Shown here: piece after piece, positions 36,862-50,208 of the stretch
Numbering within the stretch: position 1 is the stretch's first letter
Layout of the letters: each line of letters starts with the position of its first letter
From: Ceratodon purpureus
Lineage: Eukaryota > Streptophyta > Bryopsida > Pseudoditrichales > Ditrichaceae
Direction of reading: 5' to 3'
Length of the DNA: 64,000 bases
Assembly (NCBI GenBank): GCA_014871385.1
Contig: CM026425.1
Span: 5,805,243 to 5,869,242 of the forward strand
Notes under the pieces: generated by a model
What the model was told of the DNA's origin: nothing
The model's database searches: none
The model's input: the letters and a program-made list of their open reading frames with translations, nothing else
Translations under genes and position numbers: made by a program

Positions 36862-36959
36862 GTTTTTTTTTTTTTTTTTGGGAACAAGGATGTTAAGTTT
36901 CAATTAAAATGAAGGAATAACAACCTGCCAACCGAGCAGGGAGAACCTGCTGGCGAGGA
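36862..36959 (-). mobile_element. Short retroposed fragment with poly(A) tail and TSD
   Basis: TCTAGTGTTGTT occurs at 36850–36861 and again at 36960–36971, a 12-bp direct repeat. Between them lies a 98-bp insert that starts on the plus strand with a T run of about 18, the poly(A) tail of a minus-strand insertion. Target-site duplication plus tail is the mark of LINE-machinery retroposition. The body is too short to identify; a 5'-truncated LINE is most likely. Confidence 0.75.
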
Positions 36960-36971
36960 TCTAGTGTTGTT

Positions 36972-37754
36972 TTTGATGAAAGGAAATCATAAATTAAATC
37001 TTGGGAGCCATCCTTATTTTTCAAAAATAAAATGTATGTCCGAACCTGCTATTGACTATTGACTCCGCATGGTCTAATACATCCTTCAAGTCAATAATCG
37101 CCACTCTGAGAGCCCGGCACGCCAAAACCGTCACTGTATCTAAAAACCAACATTATCTATCCAAGGCGTACATCGGTGCAACTCCTATCTAAGGAATCCG
37201 CAGTTTCTGTCGGTGTTGGGTAATGTGTCGCCCTCGATCATCATTCCTCTTTAAATAATACTATTTGCAATAATCACACCGCGCTCACGCGCTCCCCTTC
37301 CGGTAGCCGCGGCTCAGGGGCCCTATGACCGCTGCAGACCACGTCAGAAAATACAGACCGAACTCTCGCCTTTGCGAGTGTGTGTTGGTTGCTGGGATCG
37401 CCTTCTCCCCTTCCGAAAAATCGCTTCTGGTGGTAATAGTACAGCCAATTCCATGACACAGATTGCTGGGACCATCTCACACCGAAGCCTTCCTCAAGTT
37501 TCTAGCTAAAGTTGACAGTTGTTGAGGAAACAGGAGCTTGGTGGGAGTGATGGGTTTGACTCGGTCGGTGGTTTGGGTGTGGGTTTAGATTGCAGGAAAG
37601 AGTACTTGGGGCTGGATCCTGGAAGAAAATTGGGCGAAGTTTTGAGTTTTGTGAAGTTTTGTGAAGTTTGGGGGAGTTTGGGGGAGTTTTGGAGAGTTTT
37701 GGAGAGTTTTGGAGAGTTTTGGAGAGGTTTGAGTTTGTGAATGGTTAGGTAGCC
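36972..37754. other. Promoter and 5' UTR region of MCTP copy 2
   Basis: No exon recognised before the ATG at 37755. 37636–37735 holds a short tandem array of GAGTTTTGGAGA-like units. The region is expected to carry the promoter. Confidence 0.5.
37636..37735 (+). repeat. Short tandem array in MCTP copy 2 leader
   Basis: About seven units of 10–12 bp, beginning as GAAGTTTTGT/GGGGGAGTTT and becoming GAGTTTTGGAGA. It ends about 25 bp before the start codon, so it is probably transcribed in the 5' UTR. Confidence 0.8.
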
Positions 37755-40700
37755 ATGACGGTTCGGAAGCTCATGGTGGAGGTGGTGGCTGCGAAGGCGT
37801 TGATGCCCAAGGATGGCCAGGGCTCCACTAATGCGTACTGTGTGGTGAGTTCAGGATTTGGTTCACCTGGGTTTAGTTCTGGAGGTTTTTCGATGTGTCG
37901 GTGTGATTTTTGAGTTTGGTGGTAATCGCTAGTTTTTGATGGTTGGGGATTGGTGTGGTTGGGCATTTGTGGATGAGAGGAGGGGATTGCAGGTTGTGTG
38001 CTTGATTGGGGGATTGTGATTGTGAAGTTGGAGGTTAGTGAATTTGGTTGTGATTATTTTGTGTGTGTGTGTGTGAGCAGCTGGATTACGCTGGGCAGCG
38101 GAGGAGGACGAGGGTGAAGCCTAAAGACCTTGACCCCGCATGGAATGAGAAGGTATGTTTTTTGTTCCACTCTGGAATTCTTGTCTTGAGAGTGGGTTAG
38201 CCCTGCGCTGGTTGCTGATTCTTTTCTTATTGAGAATTGGTCAGCAGGGGATCCTGTACCTAGAAGCTGCTGGTTTGTGCTCTTTTTATCTTCTGATGCT
38301 TCACCATAGCCGAGAGTTGGCAATAATTCGGAATTTTGAGAATTCATGAACTGCCCATACCCTTTTCAATACAATTCTGGAATTTTGAGACACGCGTCGT
38401 GTTTCATTCACCATGTATTAGTCATGCCATATATCAGGAGAAGCTGCAAGAAATCATCTGAGGGTTTTAGGTTCCACTTGACCTGGAAAATTATGTGGTA
38501 TAGACTGTATAGGTTTTTCCCAGTGTTGGCTGTCACCATGAATTTCAGCTGGATCGAAATAGGTGTTGGGCTGCCATGGTCATTAGCAGTATTTGAGTGA
38601 CCTGAATATGATGATGGTGTGTGCAGTTTGAGTTTTTGATAAATGATATTGGAATGCCTGGTGACTTGGATATTACCATTCAAAATGAGCGAAATAGTGG
38701 CACTGGAAGGCGCAGCAGTTTCTTGGGCAAAGTCACGATTCCTATCAGCGCGGTTCCTAATAAACCTGAAGCGATCAGATGGTTCCCGTTGCAGAAGCGA
38801 GGCCTTTTCTCTCACATCAAAGGAGACTTGGGGTAGGTTTCATTTTTTGTACCGCAAAGTTCTACGTTTTCTGAGCAACACCTTGTTTTAGGAAGGCAAC
38901 ATGGGCCAATGGAGAAGTTGTGTGCACATCACTTGAAATGAACGTTTTGCTTGTAGACAATGGAGAAACTAAGAATTCTAGCGACTTTGTGTTTCTTGAA
39001 AGTGCAACAATACATAAATGTTTATCGTCAGTCAGGGCGATGTTGCACTACTAGTTACTGCATTTTTACACTCTCAATATATGCTAACACTTCTCAATTT
39101 TGAGATATCTTCTTCTAAATTCAACGTTCCTCTTGATTCCTAACGTTGCCTATATGCTACCTCATAGGTTGAAGATCTGGTGGCAGAAGGCCGAGGGAAT
39201 TGCACAAGATAGGTTTGACAAAGAGAGAGGTGGAGGAGGAGGAGGTTACGTACCAGGTGGAGGAGGTTACGTACCAGATGAAATGGAAGGTGGAGGAAGA
39301 AGGCCAAATAATTTTGCTAAGGCAGACAAGCAGCCAGATTCTTTAAGACCTAATGTAATGACTGTTCCAGAGACGGATTTTACAGTGAAGAACACCAATC
39401 CTGATCTGGGAAAGGCTGTTGATTACAACCAGCACTTCGATCTTGTCGAGCAGATGACGTACCTCTTTGTTCGTGTGCTTAGGGCACGAGATTTACTGGG
39501 AAAGGACCAGAATGGGTTAAGCGATCCGGTAAGTTTATCTCAGTATCTGGACTTCGCATTCCTTACAGACGTGAAGATTTTCCGAAGTTTTGAAATGAAA
39601 TTGTGCAGGGTTGTGTATCAGTGTTTTGAGTTAATATATGGATGATTGCTTATGGGCTTTGTGTTTGCTGGAACAGTATGTGAGGGTTGCTATAGGGCCT
39701 GTACAGGCGGAGACCAGAATCATTAAGCGAGACCTGAACCCGGAGTGGAACCAAGTTTTTGCCATCGGCAGGGACAAGATAGGGGGTGGAGCGCTTGAGT
39801 TGTCAGTGTGGGATGCGGTAATTTCACAAAACTTAACCAGATGATACAGCAGATGTAAAATGATTTGTTTGGTGATATCTAGCTTATTGGGAGGTTGTCA
39901 ATTTCTGGTACTGATATTCAGACATTGAAACAGGACAAACTTTCCAAAGACGACTTTCTTGGAGGTTTTATGATTGACTTGCAAGGTGTTTCTGCAAGGA
40001 AGCCCCCCGAAATGCCAGTGGCTCCTCAGTGGTTCAAACTGGAATCCAAGACCGGCCATGGAATGGTTAGAGGTACTTGGATGCACTGGATATTGCTAGT
40101 GAGCAGCCATTGTTCTAATAACAACATGAAATGAGTTAAAAAGGAAATATGATGGCAAGCCTGCTCAAATTTACTGAAATCTTCATGCACAGTCTTGGAT
40201 GACGATGGTTGTTGACACTTGAGAACGAGTTCTTAGAGCTGATTTCGGTGTCAACATAATAATACTAGTGCATTTTACGTTGGTCGTTGAGTCTTTACTG
40301 TGCATGTCGAAAGGATGTCTGATGTTGCTAACGTTTGGAGCTGGATTATTGGATATCAGGAGAGGTCATGGCCGCCATATGGTGGGGCACTCAGGCAGAC
40401 GAGGCATTTCCTGAAGCCTGGCAGTCCGATACCGGCGGCCATGCACAGTTTCGCTCTAAAGTGTATTTGTCACCGAAATTATGGTACTTGAGGGTGAATG
40501 TAATTGAAGCGCAGGATTTGGCGACTAGGAATTTATCAGAACCGGTATATTCCTCATACTTAGCCTCAGTTCAGAAGTTTTTTTCCTCTCGCCTCTTGGA
40601 ATGCTCTTGTTCGTCTCATTTGACCATCTCCTTGTGTGTTTCAACTCTGGGGCTACCGGTAGTGTTTTCTCAGAAATTTGCCATGTGGTTTACCGTTCTG

Positions 40701-43221
40701 GACTGGCTTATGAACTGCTGCAGTCCGTCAGAGTACACGTGGGTCCATACCAGACCTTGCGAACAAGACCATCTCCAGCCAGGACTGGCAGCCCGTTCTG
40801 GAATGAGGACTTGATGTTCGTTGCTGCGGAGCCATTCGATGACATGATGCATCTCTTCGTTGAAGATGGAGTCGGCCTTAAAGTAAGGATCTGATTTTCT
40901 GTCGTCATAGGTACTGTTTTATCCTCTTCATTACTTGCTGATCGCAGTTCCTCCTACAGATGCCTCATCTTATCGTGTCTTGATTATTGCAGGAGGAGAT
41001 CCTGGGTCATGCAAGGATTCCACTGAACAGCATAGAACGTCGGATCGATGGTCGTCCTGTAGCTTCAAGGTGATTTTAATTTTAGAGACTTGCCTCTAAA
41101 TTTAATCTTGATGAGTGCTAGCACAATGTGTTCTAGTTTGCTTGTATGCTTTTATCCAAAAAAAAAATAGCGATGCTCGGGTCGTTCTACTGTTGTCATG
41201 TCTGGGACTCATGAATGTGATGTTGAGCAGATGGTATGTACTTGAAAGAGAGGGTGGAGGAGGAGGAGCATTTCTTGGGCGAATTCACCTTCGACTGTGT
41301 TTTGATGGTGGTTACCATGTCATGGACGAGTCATCAAACTACATCAGTGACACACGCCCCACTGCAAGGCAACTGTGGAGGCACCCTTTGGGCGTCTTGG
41401 AACTGGGCATCCATGGAGCCAATAACGTTCTTCCTATGAAGACTACCAAAGACAGTCGTGGAGCTACTGACGCATATTGCGTCGCCAAGTTTGGACCTAA
41501 GTGGATTCGGACACGGACCATCTTTGACAGTTTCAATCCTCGCTGGAATGAGCAGTACACCTGGGAGGTTCATGATCCGTGTACAGTACTCACTGTCGGC
41601 GTATTTGATAACCGGTATGACATTCCAGCACCTTTCAGGTTCATTTTATCTATCATTTTGTTTTGTTTGAATTATTTTGATTTTTTTTATTTTTTTTTAA
41701 CCACATAACCCTTTCACTTATTTAGAATGAAGGGTTTTTGCTGTAGGACTGACTTATGCAACTTGGTCATGCAGTCACACGCTTCCAATGGGACCTGGAG
41801 CGATAGCCAAAGATTTGCCTATTGGGAAGGTGCGAATTAGGCTCTCCACTTTGGAGAGTGATCATGTGTATACAAACGCGTTTCCCTTGCTGGTTGTGAC
41901 ACCGCAAGGAGTGAAGAAGATGGGTGAACTGGAGCTAGCAGTTCGCTTTTCTTGTGCATCCACTGTTAACCTTATGCATTCTTACCTCCAGCCGCAGTTG
42001 CCCAGAATGCACTACTTCTACCCTCTTGACCCAAGGCAGCTGGAGAGTCTCCGTGTGGCTGCTATGAACATTGTGGCATTGAGACTCATGCGATCAGAAC
42101 CACCTCTCCGACAGGAGGTTGTCCAGTTCATGTTGGACACAGAGCAGGAGCGTTGGAGTATGCGTAGAAGCAAAGCCAATTACTACAGGATCATGGTATA
42201 TTGCTCGTCTGCTTATTTGGAAACAGCTCTTTATCTGAGTAGATTGCCTTAAAGAATTCTGTTTCATTGTACTTTGTAATAATTTGGTGTTTTATGACTG
42301 ACCCATTATGTGATGCATTGTGCTTGACAGGCTGTGATGAATGGAGTGTTGGCTGTGATGAACTGGTTCACTGATATCTGCAGCTGGAAAAGCCCTATTA
42401 CCACTGTACTTGTTCATATCTTGTATTTGATTCTTGTGTGGTATCCGGAGCTCTTCCTGCCGACGGTGTTCCTCTACATGTTCCTGATAGGGTCTTGGAA
42501 CTACCGATTCCGCTCACGATCGCCCCCCTTCATGGATGCCAAGCTATCACAAGGAGAGTTCATTGGTGACCTTGATGAGCTGGAGGAAGAGTTCAACGTT
42601 GTTCCTGCCAATAGAGCCCAGGAGGTCAGTAATCTAGTCCCTCACTCTTTGTTTGCAACCCTGTTATTGCAGAGAGTCGAACTCCTATCTTGACAAGCAA
42701 ACCATTATAGATTTTGATCAAAACTGAAGTTTGGGACTCGGCAATTTTAATTGCAGATTTTGAAGTATAGATACGAGAGGCTCCGTGGTGTGGCTGGCCG
42801 GATACAAAATGCTTTAGGTGACCTTGCCAGCATGGGGGAGAAGACTCATTCCTTGCTCAGTTGGCGTGATCCAAGGTATGACTGAAATCCTTCTAGAACC
42901 TGCGCATGATTTCACAGATCATAACCCGATTGAAGAAACTAAAAAAATCACCAGTTGTATAACAGATATCCAAACTGAGTCCTCATCGAGCTTCAGGAAT
43001 TTGTTTTAATGAGATCAGTTGCCTATGAATGCAGGGCAAGCGCAGTGTTCATCGCCTTCTGCTTGATGTCTGCTATTATTCTGTACGTGACGCCATTCCA
43101 AGTGGTGGCAGTTCTGCTCGGAGTGTACGCATTGCGGCACCCACGGTTTCGTGATCCTTTGCCTTCTGTGCCTTTAAACTTATTCAAAAGGCTACCTTCA
43201 CAGGCTGACCGTATTCTATGA
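37755..43221 (+). CDS. MCTP: multiple C2 domain and transmembrane region protein, copy 2
   Basis: Fourteen exons: 37755–37844, 38081–38152, 38627–38832, 39168–39528, 39677–39817, 39934–40072, 40360–40544, 40724–40882, 40993–41069, 41231–41614, 41775–42195, 42331–42624, 42757–42875, 43035–43221; 944 residues. Domain order is as in the first copy: C2A (LMVEVVAAKALMPKDGQG), C2B (LFVRVLRARDLLGKDQNGLS), C2C, C2D (GVLELGIHGANNVLPMKTTK), then PRT_C with hydrophobic segments TTVLVHILYLILVWYPELFL and VFIAFCLMSAIILYVTPFQV. The expected role is ER–plasma membrane tethering at plasmodesmata. Every intron phase matches copy 1; lengths differ only in exons 1, 4, 7 and 8. C2C has lost further loop residues (LATRNLSEP, SVRVHVG), so it is unlikely to bind calcium. 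The C2A–C2B linker has a Gly-rich GGGGGYVPGGGGYVP repeat absent from copy 1. Confidence 0.95.
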
Positions 43222-44798
43222 TCTTACCTTCGACGCAGAAAGAGTAGCACAAGAAGTGGAGATTTCTTTTTAACTAGCCACCTTGTCTCCTTATTAATTT
43301 TGTACTATGTGTAAAACCATTACCGCTCATAATGAAACGGCACCGCCCCTGGTGTCTGTTTCCTTAGCTAGAGAGAGACTCCACCTGTAGATGGACCCAT
43401 GAGTCGCTTGAATACTACTGGTTCAAGTATTGCCGTTTGTGGTGTCAAATTTACGTTGTACAAACCCGGATTTTAATCTGCACAGAACATTTCCTTCAAG
43501 ATGGATATGCGTTCCTTCTGACCCACTGTGAAGATGATGTGTCCTTCAGGTTTCGCATCAGATTCTATGGTTTGATTTCAACATGTCTAGATCTTCATAT
43601 GCCACTCTTGAGTTCTTGTTATGCATCTTGAGAATTATAGAATTGTTCTCGCACATATTAATTTGCATCTTGCTTAGAGTAGTGTAAAAGAAAATAAGAC
43701 TGGTTTTCGGGGGTTTGAGGTGTGATGAACTGCACCTTGTTCAAGTAGACCTAAGATACTCAGGATTTTTGGAGAGAGAGTTGTGCTGGACTAGTGCAGA
43801 AGGTGCTGGGAGATAATCACTTCGTGAAGGGAGGTATAACTCGATGAGTTCCAAGTACAAAGATGCCAGATAAGGTGCAAATCATTGCGGAGAGGCACAG
43901 ATCATGCAGCAATTGCTGACCTTGCCGAGCTGCAAGGACTTCGAAAGCAAGTGCGGACATGGTCACAAGAAGGTTTCTTGTGTTAGCGAAGCTTCTGTAC
44001 AGAGACGCATTTGACAAGCAAGTCTCCTGGAAAGGCTAAAGCATGCATTTGAAGAAAGCCAAGGGAAGCATTTTGAGGATGGATTTAGGTGTCCCTCAAA
44101 AGCTGGAACCACTTCATGACGAAATAGAGGACATGGAAGATGCCATTCCTGTGATTTACAATGACTAGGATCTCCCCCTTACTGATGGTTCAGAAGAAGA
44201 CGAGCCCAACAAAAATCGAAGGGGTGGTAGATGATAGTACTGTAGTGAGGTCAGAAACAAGTAGCAACAAGGTGTTTCAGAGCAAGAAGTCAACAGTGTT
44301 GTGACCTTTGAATGGTCGTGGCATGTGAATACACAAAGTGCATTGAAAAATGTGGACTTTGAAAAGATTCAAGTGGAGCTTTTACGATAAGTGCAATCGA
44401 GAGATTTTGTAAAAAAAAACTTAGTGAGGATTGTAATTTTAGATTTGCACATTTGGTATACTGTAGTTGGATCACTAACAGAAGACCACAGGAAATGCTC
44501 GGGACCATTTAGTAGCCACAAAATAGGTGGCACTTTCCTGGTGTTACCAAGTTACTATGTCTTCTAGTTGATCCTCGCAAAATGTTTATACTAAAATGTC
44601 ATCGTTTTATCCCAATTTGGGGGCAGTGTCTTTGTGCTTACTCGTCAATAAAATCCTATTAGGTTATTTGACTCTAGTGCAAGAGGGTCACCTACAAAAT
44701 GACAGCACCTCTCTTCTTGCTACATACTGCCAGAACCCAAGGTAGCCTGGAAAGTCAAGGTTCTTGATTTTGTTCCTCTTTACCATAGCAGGTGCAGA
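43222..44798. other. Intergenic between convergent genes
   Basis: MCTP copy 2 3' UTR on one side and BTB gene 3' end on the other. Between about 43860 and 44200 a plus-strand stretch has codon-like composition (for example IADLAELQGLRKQVRTWSQE) but is broken by stops. It may be a decayed coding fragment of an unknown element. Confidence 0.45.
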
Positions 44799-47700
44799 TC
44801 ACACAAGCTGTACAACAGCTGCCACTCGAAGGGATCCACCCTGCAGAAGCTCTGGCAGCTCATCAAATAAAAACGCTGTTCGCCAGCCCCACCCTTTGGG
44901 TGCCTTGGGTAACAATGTCCCTGCCTGGGTGAGACTGCCGAGTGGAATTACTCCCTTCTTTGCTGGACATATCAGCTGCATGAGGAAGATATAAGAGCAC
45001 AGATTAAACTGCGTTTCCTTGTCAAGATACCGATAAGCTAACAAGGACTTCAGTGTACAGAAAGTTATTTTTGTGAGGAAAAGATTACAACTTCACCTCA
45101 CCCTATCCAGACATTCCTCAGTTAATATCCATTGGTCGTGATTGAGTACTTACTTGGTAGCGTGCCGTCACCTTTTCCCTGGTATCCGTGTAAAAGGAAA
45201 CCTAGACCACAACAGCTCAAGAAGATGCTTAGTACATTTGTAGAAGTACCCACGGCAGGGGCATACTGTGGATAATCATTTCTAACATCATACACTTGTT
45301 ATACCATAGATATTTTCTGGTCCTCTCGTATGTTAGAAGCTCACCTTTCTATGCGGGCCAACGTCCTCAGCTTTGCGCCTATGTAGGAAAAGACCTGCAA
45401 ATCAAATTTATTCAACAATGAGCCGCTGGCAGCAATAATACTATCCTATCATTCTTATGCATCCCAAGTCTAAAAAGTTATAATAATCTGAGTGTTTGAT
45501 GAAAGATGATTACCAAGTGTGCGCCTCCCTCTTGGATCTTCGTCATTGAAGGCTTGCACGCTGACCTGCTCCACAGAAAGATCACCGAATTCTCAATTCC
45601 TCATCTAGAGATACGTAGATACAGAGAACGATATTTCAAGACTTCTTCTTGGTGCCGTACGTCGTGTCGAATTGTAACCACACAACTCAATGAGCAAGTT
45701 GGCTATGAACTACTAGTGAAGGTTGTAGGAATCAAGCTAAGCCTCAAATACCTCTACTTCAAAATTAATTACGTACGTGCAAACAAGCTGAGGACGTAAA
45801 AACTTTCCAATTCTTACCTTCCACAAAGAACCAGCATAGAAAGCTTCCGGTGAATGCTTTGACTGACCATCTCCAAGGCGATGCACATCTTCAAATTCAA
45901 CACTGCAAAAGGATTGTAATTTATAAGCTCGTAATACCCATATACACAATGAGTAAAACTCTCAAAAGCATAATAACACACGATCTACTAACAGCAAATA
46001 AACACAATCTGCAAGCAGGTTCAATATCTTACCCAAATCGGAATGGAGGAAAGCTTCGCAAAGGTGTATTCAAAGCCAACAGGATTGATCCACCTTCACC
46101 TCCTTCCCATTCCCTTACAGCAGGATCTTGAGTATTGCCCTTGTTAATGCTCATGTTGCTCAACATTGCATCAATAATTGCAGGCTTTGCTGCACCTGAT
46201 GAATCTTCAGCTCTTGAGGTAAGATCCGATAGAGCAGAAGCTACGACGCTATTTGAGGTGGTGGTACCATCAGATGCACTGTGGGTCGCAGGTAAGTCGC
46301 GTCCAACAAGATCAAGCCTAGAATCCATTTGATTCCCGACTCCACTCTGTTGGGGGGTTCCTCTTGCACCATAAGCCCCCAAAGAAGGAATATACAAAAA
46401 TCTAGGAGCTGGCCAACTGCCAGGGGGTCCAAAAGTTGTCCCTCGACCAATCCCTGCCAGACCATCCATTGCGTTACGAACATGGACTCGGCCTGTAGAC
46501 TGTGAGCTGGCACCAACTCCACTGCCTGAGCTACCACCAATTCCCTCTGCTCCCGGAAAATTGCCCGTAGGCACAGGCCCTGAATTTTGACCGTCATCTC
46601 TATAGTGTAAGCTCGGTATCCTCCCATGCGGGTAACTTGGATTGAATTGACGACAACTACAATTTCCGTACACATGACTACAATTTCTACAGGTATCAGC
46701 AGCAATTGTGAGCACTTGCTGCCGTAAGAGTGTCTGCAATAGCCAACAATATGAAGTAAGAAGCACATATACATAGGATGCAAAAGGTCTGACTTCACAT
46801 TCACCAGGTCCAACAAGTAAATCATCAACTGGTAATCTTAAAACTTCAGTTTGATGACTAGACTAGCAGGTATGTGCTGTAGGTGCCACATCATGATCAG
46901 AAGCACATACCTGCAACCACAAGCTATCAGCAACTGATTTGCATGGAAAACCTAGCTCCTCCAGACGGCCTCGCATGTAGAGCAAATCATCAAATGTCAT
47001 ATGACAGTAGAGGACACCTCCACCTTCGAACACTCCTAAGAAGGCCTCCCAGTCTTCAGCAATACCCCAATTTCCGCTATTGGGAAAAGCTTTTTTCACT
47101 TTTCTCTCAACCACTCGCCCACCCCATGAAGGCGTTGGGCCTGCATTATCACTGGTACACAAGAACATATCACAGTGGGGTCAAAAACATAATACGAGAA
47201 AAAGCGATACCGTGTGGAGTCAGAATCCTTTCTCACATACATGCGACAAAGATACGATGTTGCGTCTTTCCCTCCCATTAATACTTCTTGGTTGATTTGC
47301 AGGCATCTAAAGTCTTGAATAGAGTTTAAGCCTGGATAAAAGAATCTACTTATCCAAAGTCCACTAGAACACCTACAACTGGTTGGACGAGAGCCGAAGT
47401 GTACAGTATAATGCATTTATACCACTTGCTGCAAGAGAAATTAATTATAATATTTGATTTTATGCAGAAATAAATAAATAAATAAACAAAAAAACTTGTG
47501 AACATGGAATGAATGTGACATTGCCAAGCAACTTAATATAACCTAAAATATTGGCTTGAAGTTGGTACCTTGGCCACTGATCCTGATTTGCTTTGCTGCT
47601 TGGAGAAGACGAGCTTGTCTCCAGTGACAGTGAGCAAGGACCATTACCAACCTGGTCACCACTCCGAGGGGGTTGCCAGGCTTCTTCATAACCGAACCTT

Positions 47701-50208
47701 CCACAAAATCCTGCCTCGACGCCAGAGAAACTTAATGGATCGGGAGTAGAACATGTATCGCCACTTGTACAAGCTTCTTCACTTTTGCGCATCTCAATGA
47801 AAGGTTGTGAAGGATCTACTTCTTTCAGGGGTTTCCCATTCTGTGCTCCCAAACCGTGATCATACATACATGCTGATGCTCCTGGGCTTTGATCGGCTCG
47901 GAAGGAGTCCCTCGAGTCCAAACTCAAGGAAGCTGGTGGAGAAGAATATCCGGCAGAAAAGTTTGTAACTGTTGGATCAACAAGTTCAAACAGAATATCG
48001 TGCACACTTTTTGTGACTTCATCCATTCCTGGCACTGGAGCGCCCTCTGCCGCTACATGACTCACCACTTGATCTGATGTTGACCTGAGTTCAAATTCCA
48101 ACGAGTATCAACATATCTACTGTAATAGCCCAAATGCAAGCTGAAGCACATGGAACTATAACAGTAACACATGCAAAAAGAATTAAAACAATTAAAATGA
48201 TAGATGTAAAAATGCATCAAATTCCAAAATCCTCCGCAGAGTAGTCCTGATTCTGAATTTAGTATTTAGCTAACCTGGAGGCGACTTTGTCATCAAGCCC
48301 TTCAAGTTTCTGATCATTCTGATCATTGTGTACTGAGGCAACAGACGATATAAGATCCTCTAATGCAGGGGTCCCTGCCAGAGGAGGTCCCTTTGAATCA
48401 TCCCCCGATAGCTGGGGCATCTCAAGAACCACGCCTCGAGCTGTCAAGACATACAATGCAAGTTCAAACCTGCCGTCACAACACCACGTTTCAGGAAAGT
48501 ATTATATGAAACACGACAATTCGAAGACACCACAGCTTAAACTAAAACTTGGAAAATTTAACAGAACGTTATTTCACACCGATTACACATCATCTGTCAG
48601 GTTGCAACTACAGAATCACTTGCTCAGCTGATCAGATAACCATATTACACTGAAGAAGAATGCTCGAAGGGCACAAAGCGCACCTCTTTTCTTCACTCAA
48701 CACCCAAAGCTCGTCAGATGTCAAGAGTTTCTGTAAAGTTTGCGTGGACAGCTTTGGAAGAATCTGCAGGGAAAAACCCAAAACTTGGAAATCACGATTC
48801 ACTTTGACAACAAAACAAGGTATGTCACTCTTCCCTTCACGAATAGATACTACGACCGGAAGTTTAGAGTAGTTGTGAGAAGAACTGACCTCCCGAAGCT
48901 CAACAGCTCCACCGCGACAAAGATAGCCCCAGCATGCCTTGCGCACCCTCTCACCATGTGCTCCATAATCTTGGCTTTCAGCAAATGCCTATTAGCGAAC
49001 AAATGTTATTACTACTAGCAAATATTTGCATTTTTAAAAACTCCGCATTTACAAATTGTAACAACCCAGATGACATTCATGTTCAAGATGCTTAGCCTGA
49101 AGATGTACTGTTTACCTGATAAGCGAGAAAATTCTCAGTCCAGAGCTGGGAAATGATGAAATTCGTGCATAACGAACACAAATCCTGCAAAGAACAAAGC
49201 CGATAATGAAATTCTAATATTCAGGTATTGTGCGTTGCACTGACCTTTCTGACGAGTAGTTTGTTCTTAGGGCAGCAAAGACTATTAACATCTAAGCAGA
49301 TATTCCACTGGCTCTACGTAACCGATATAGGATAAACTTCATAGCCGTCCCAAGAAGCAACTGACAAGAGGTGCAAATACTTTAGATTTAAAACGCAACT
49401 ACCCAGGTCATTAATATATAAGCAACAGATGAAAACGAATCATGTAATGTAAAAATGAGACTAAAACCTAATAGGATCGTCATGATCGGATTACCTGAAG
49501 ATCCAGGAAGGACCCAGCTGCAAGCACTCGAAAGGCGTTGCTATCATCAAGCTTTGGAGGGTGCCCATACAAGTACGCTAAAGCAGTAGCTACAGCTTCT
49601 CCATTCACATTCTCGTCATCTATATGCAGCGTCACTTCAGGCGCTCCAGCCTCTTTCCATGGACCCTGCAGCATGTTCCTGGATGCAACCAGATAAACAT
49701 GTAAACGCGGTAATTGTTGAACTTCAATTGACAGCACACTGAAAGTTAAAATGGCGAATGGAAAAAGCGCACATCAAGAAATGAGAGTTTATTCCAAAAC
49801 AGAATTTGTCTTCACGAATCAACAGCATATAAATCTCACAAGAAGCTCCAAAAATCATTCTCAATGGATCCGCATAGACCATGCGAATCTGCTCTCCACG
49901 ACTTAGGATCCTGACCTGAAGTAGGAACTCCGGGAGAGAAGTAAGCGGTGCAGGTGGAAAGTATGTCCCATTGCCTTCACAACAATGTCTGAGAAGGCCT
50001 TCGACTTCCACCCTTCCTCTTGCACATGCTCACAAAGGGCTGTCAAATTGCTGTCCACGCCACGCATATTAGGGCCACCATCGCTGTCCGACGAAGCTCC
50101 GGGCGCCATTGCTGGTGCAAGGGTTGCTGCATGCGAGGAGTAAGTAGACGACTGTGAATGCGAGTGAGAGGACCGTGGCCTCCCACCACCCACATGAAGA
50201 GCCTCCAT
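44799..50208 (-). CDS. Large BTB/POZ domain protein
   Basis: Fifteen minus-strand exons: 50208–49916, 49678–49495, 49184–49116, 48988–48890, 48763–48684, 48469–48275, 48084–47569, 47372–47211, 47151–46911, 46733–46033, 45902–45818, 45565–45514, 45394–45345, 45201–45154, 44975–44799; 983 residues, frame consistent throughout. The BTB/POZ fold spans about residues 70–160 (FSDIVVKAMGHTFHLHRLLL, SRSSYFR, then LYGHPPKLDD), followed by a BACK-like helical region. The middle is Ser/Pro-rich and low in complexity. Near residue 615 is a Cys cluster (TCRNCSHVYGNCSCR). The C-terminus is compact (APKGWGWRTAFLFDELPELL). BTB proteins often serve as CUL3 substrate adaptors or dimeric scaffolds; the germ-cell-less-like layout is noted, but function is unknown. 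The acceptor of exon 8 is uncertain: two in-frame AG sites 15 bp apart fit. Confidence 0.85.

Noticed and set aside
43860-44200. Decayed coding segment, possibly transposon-derived
   Set aside because: Short stretches of plausible protein are broken by stops and match no family I can name.
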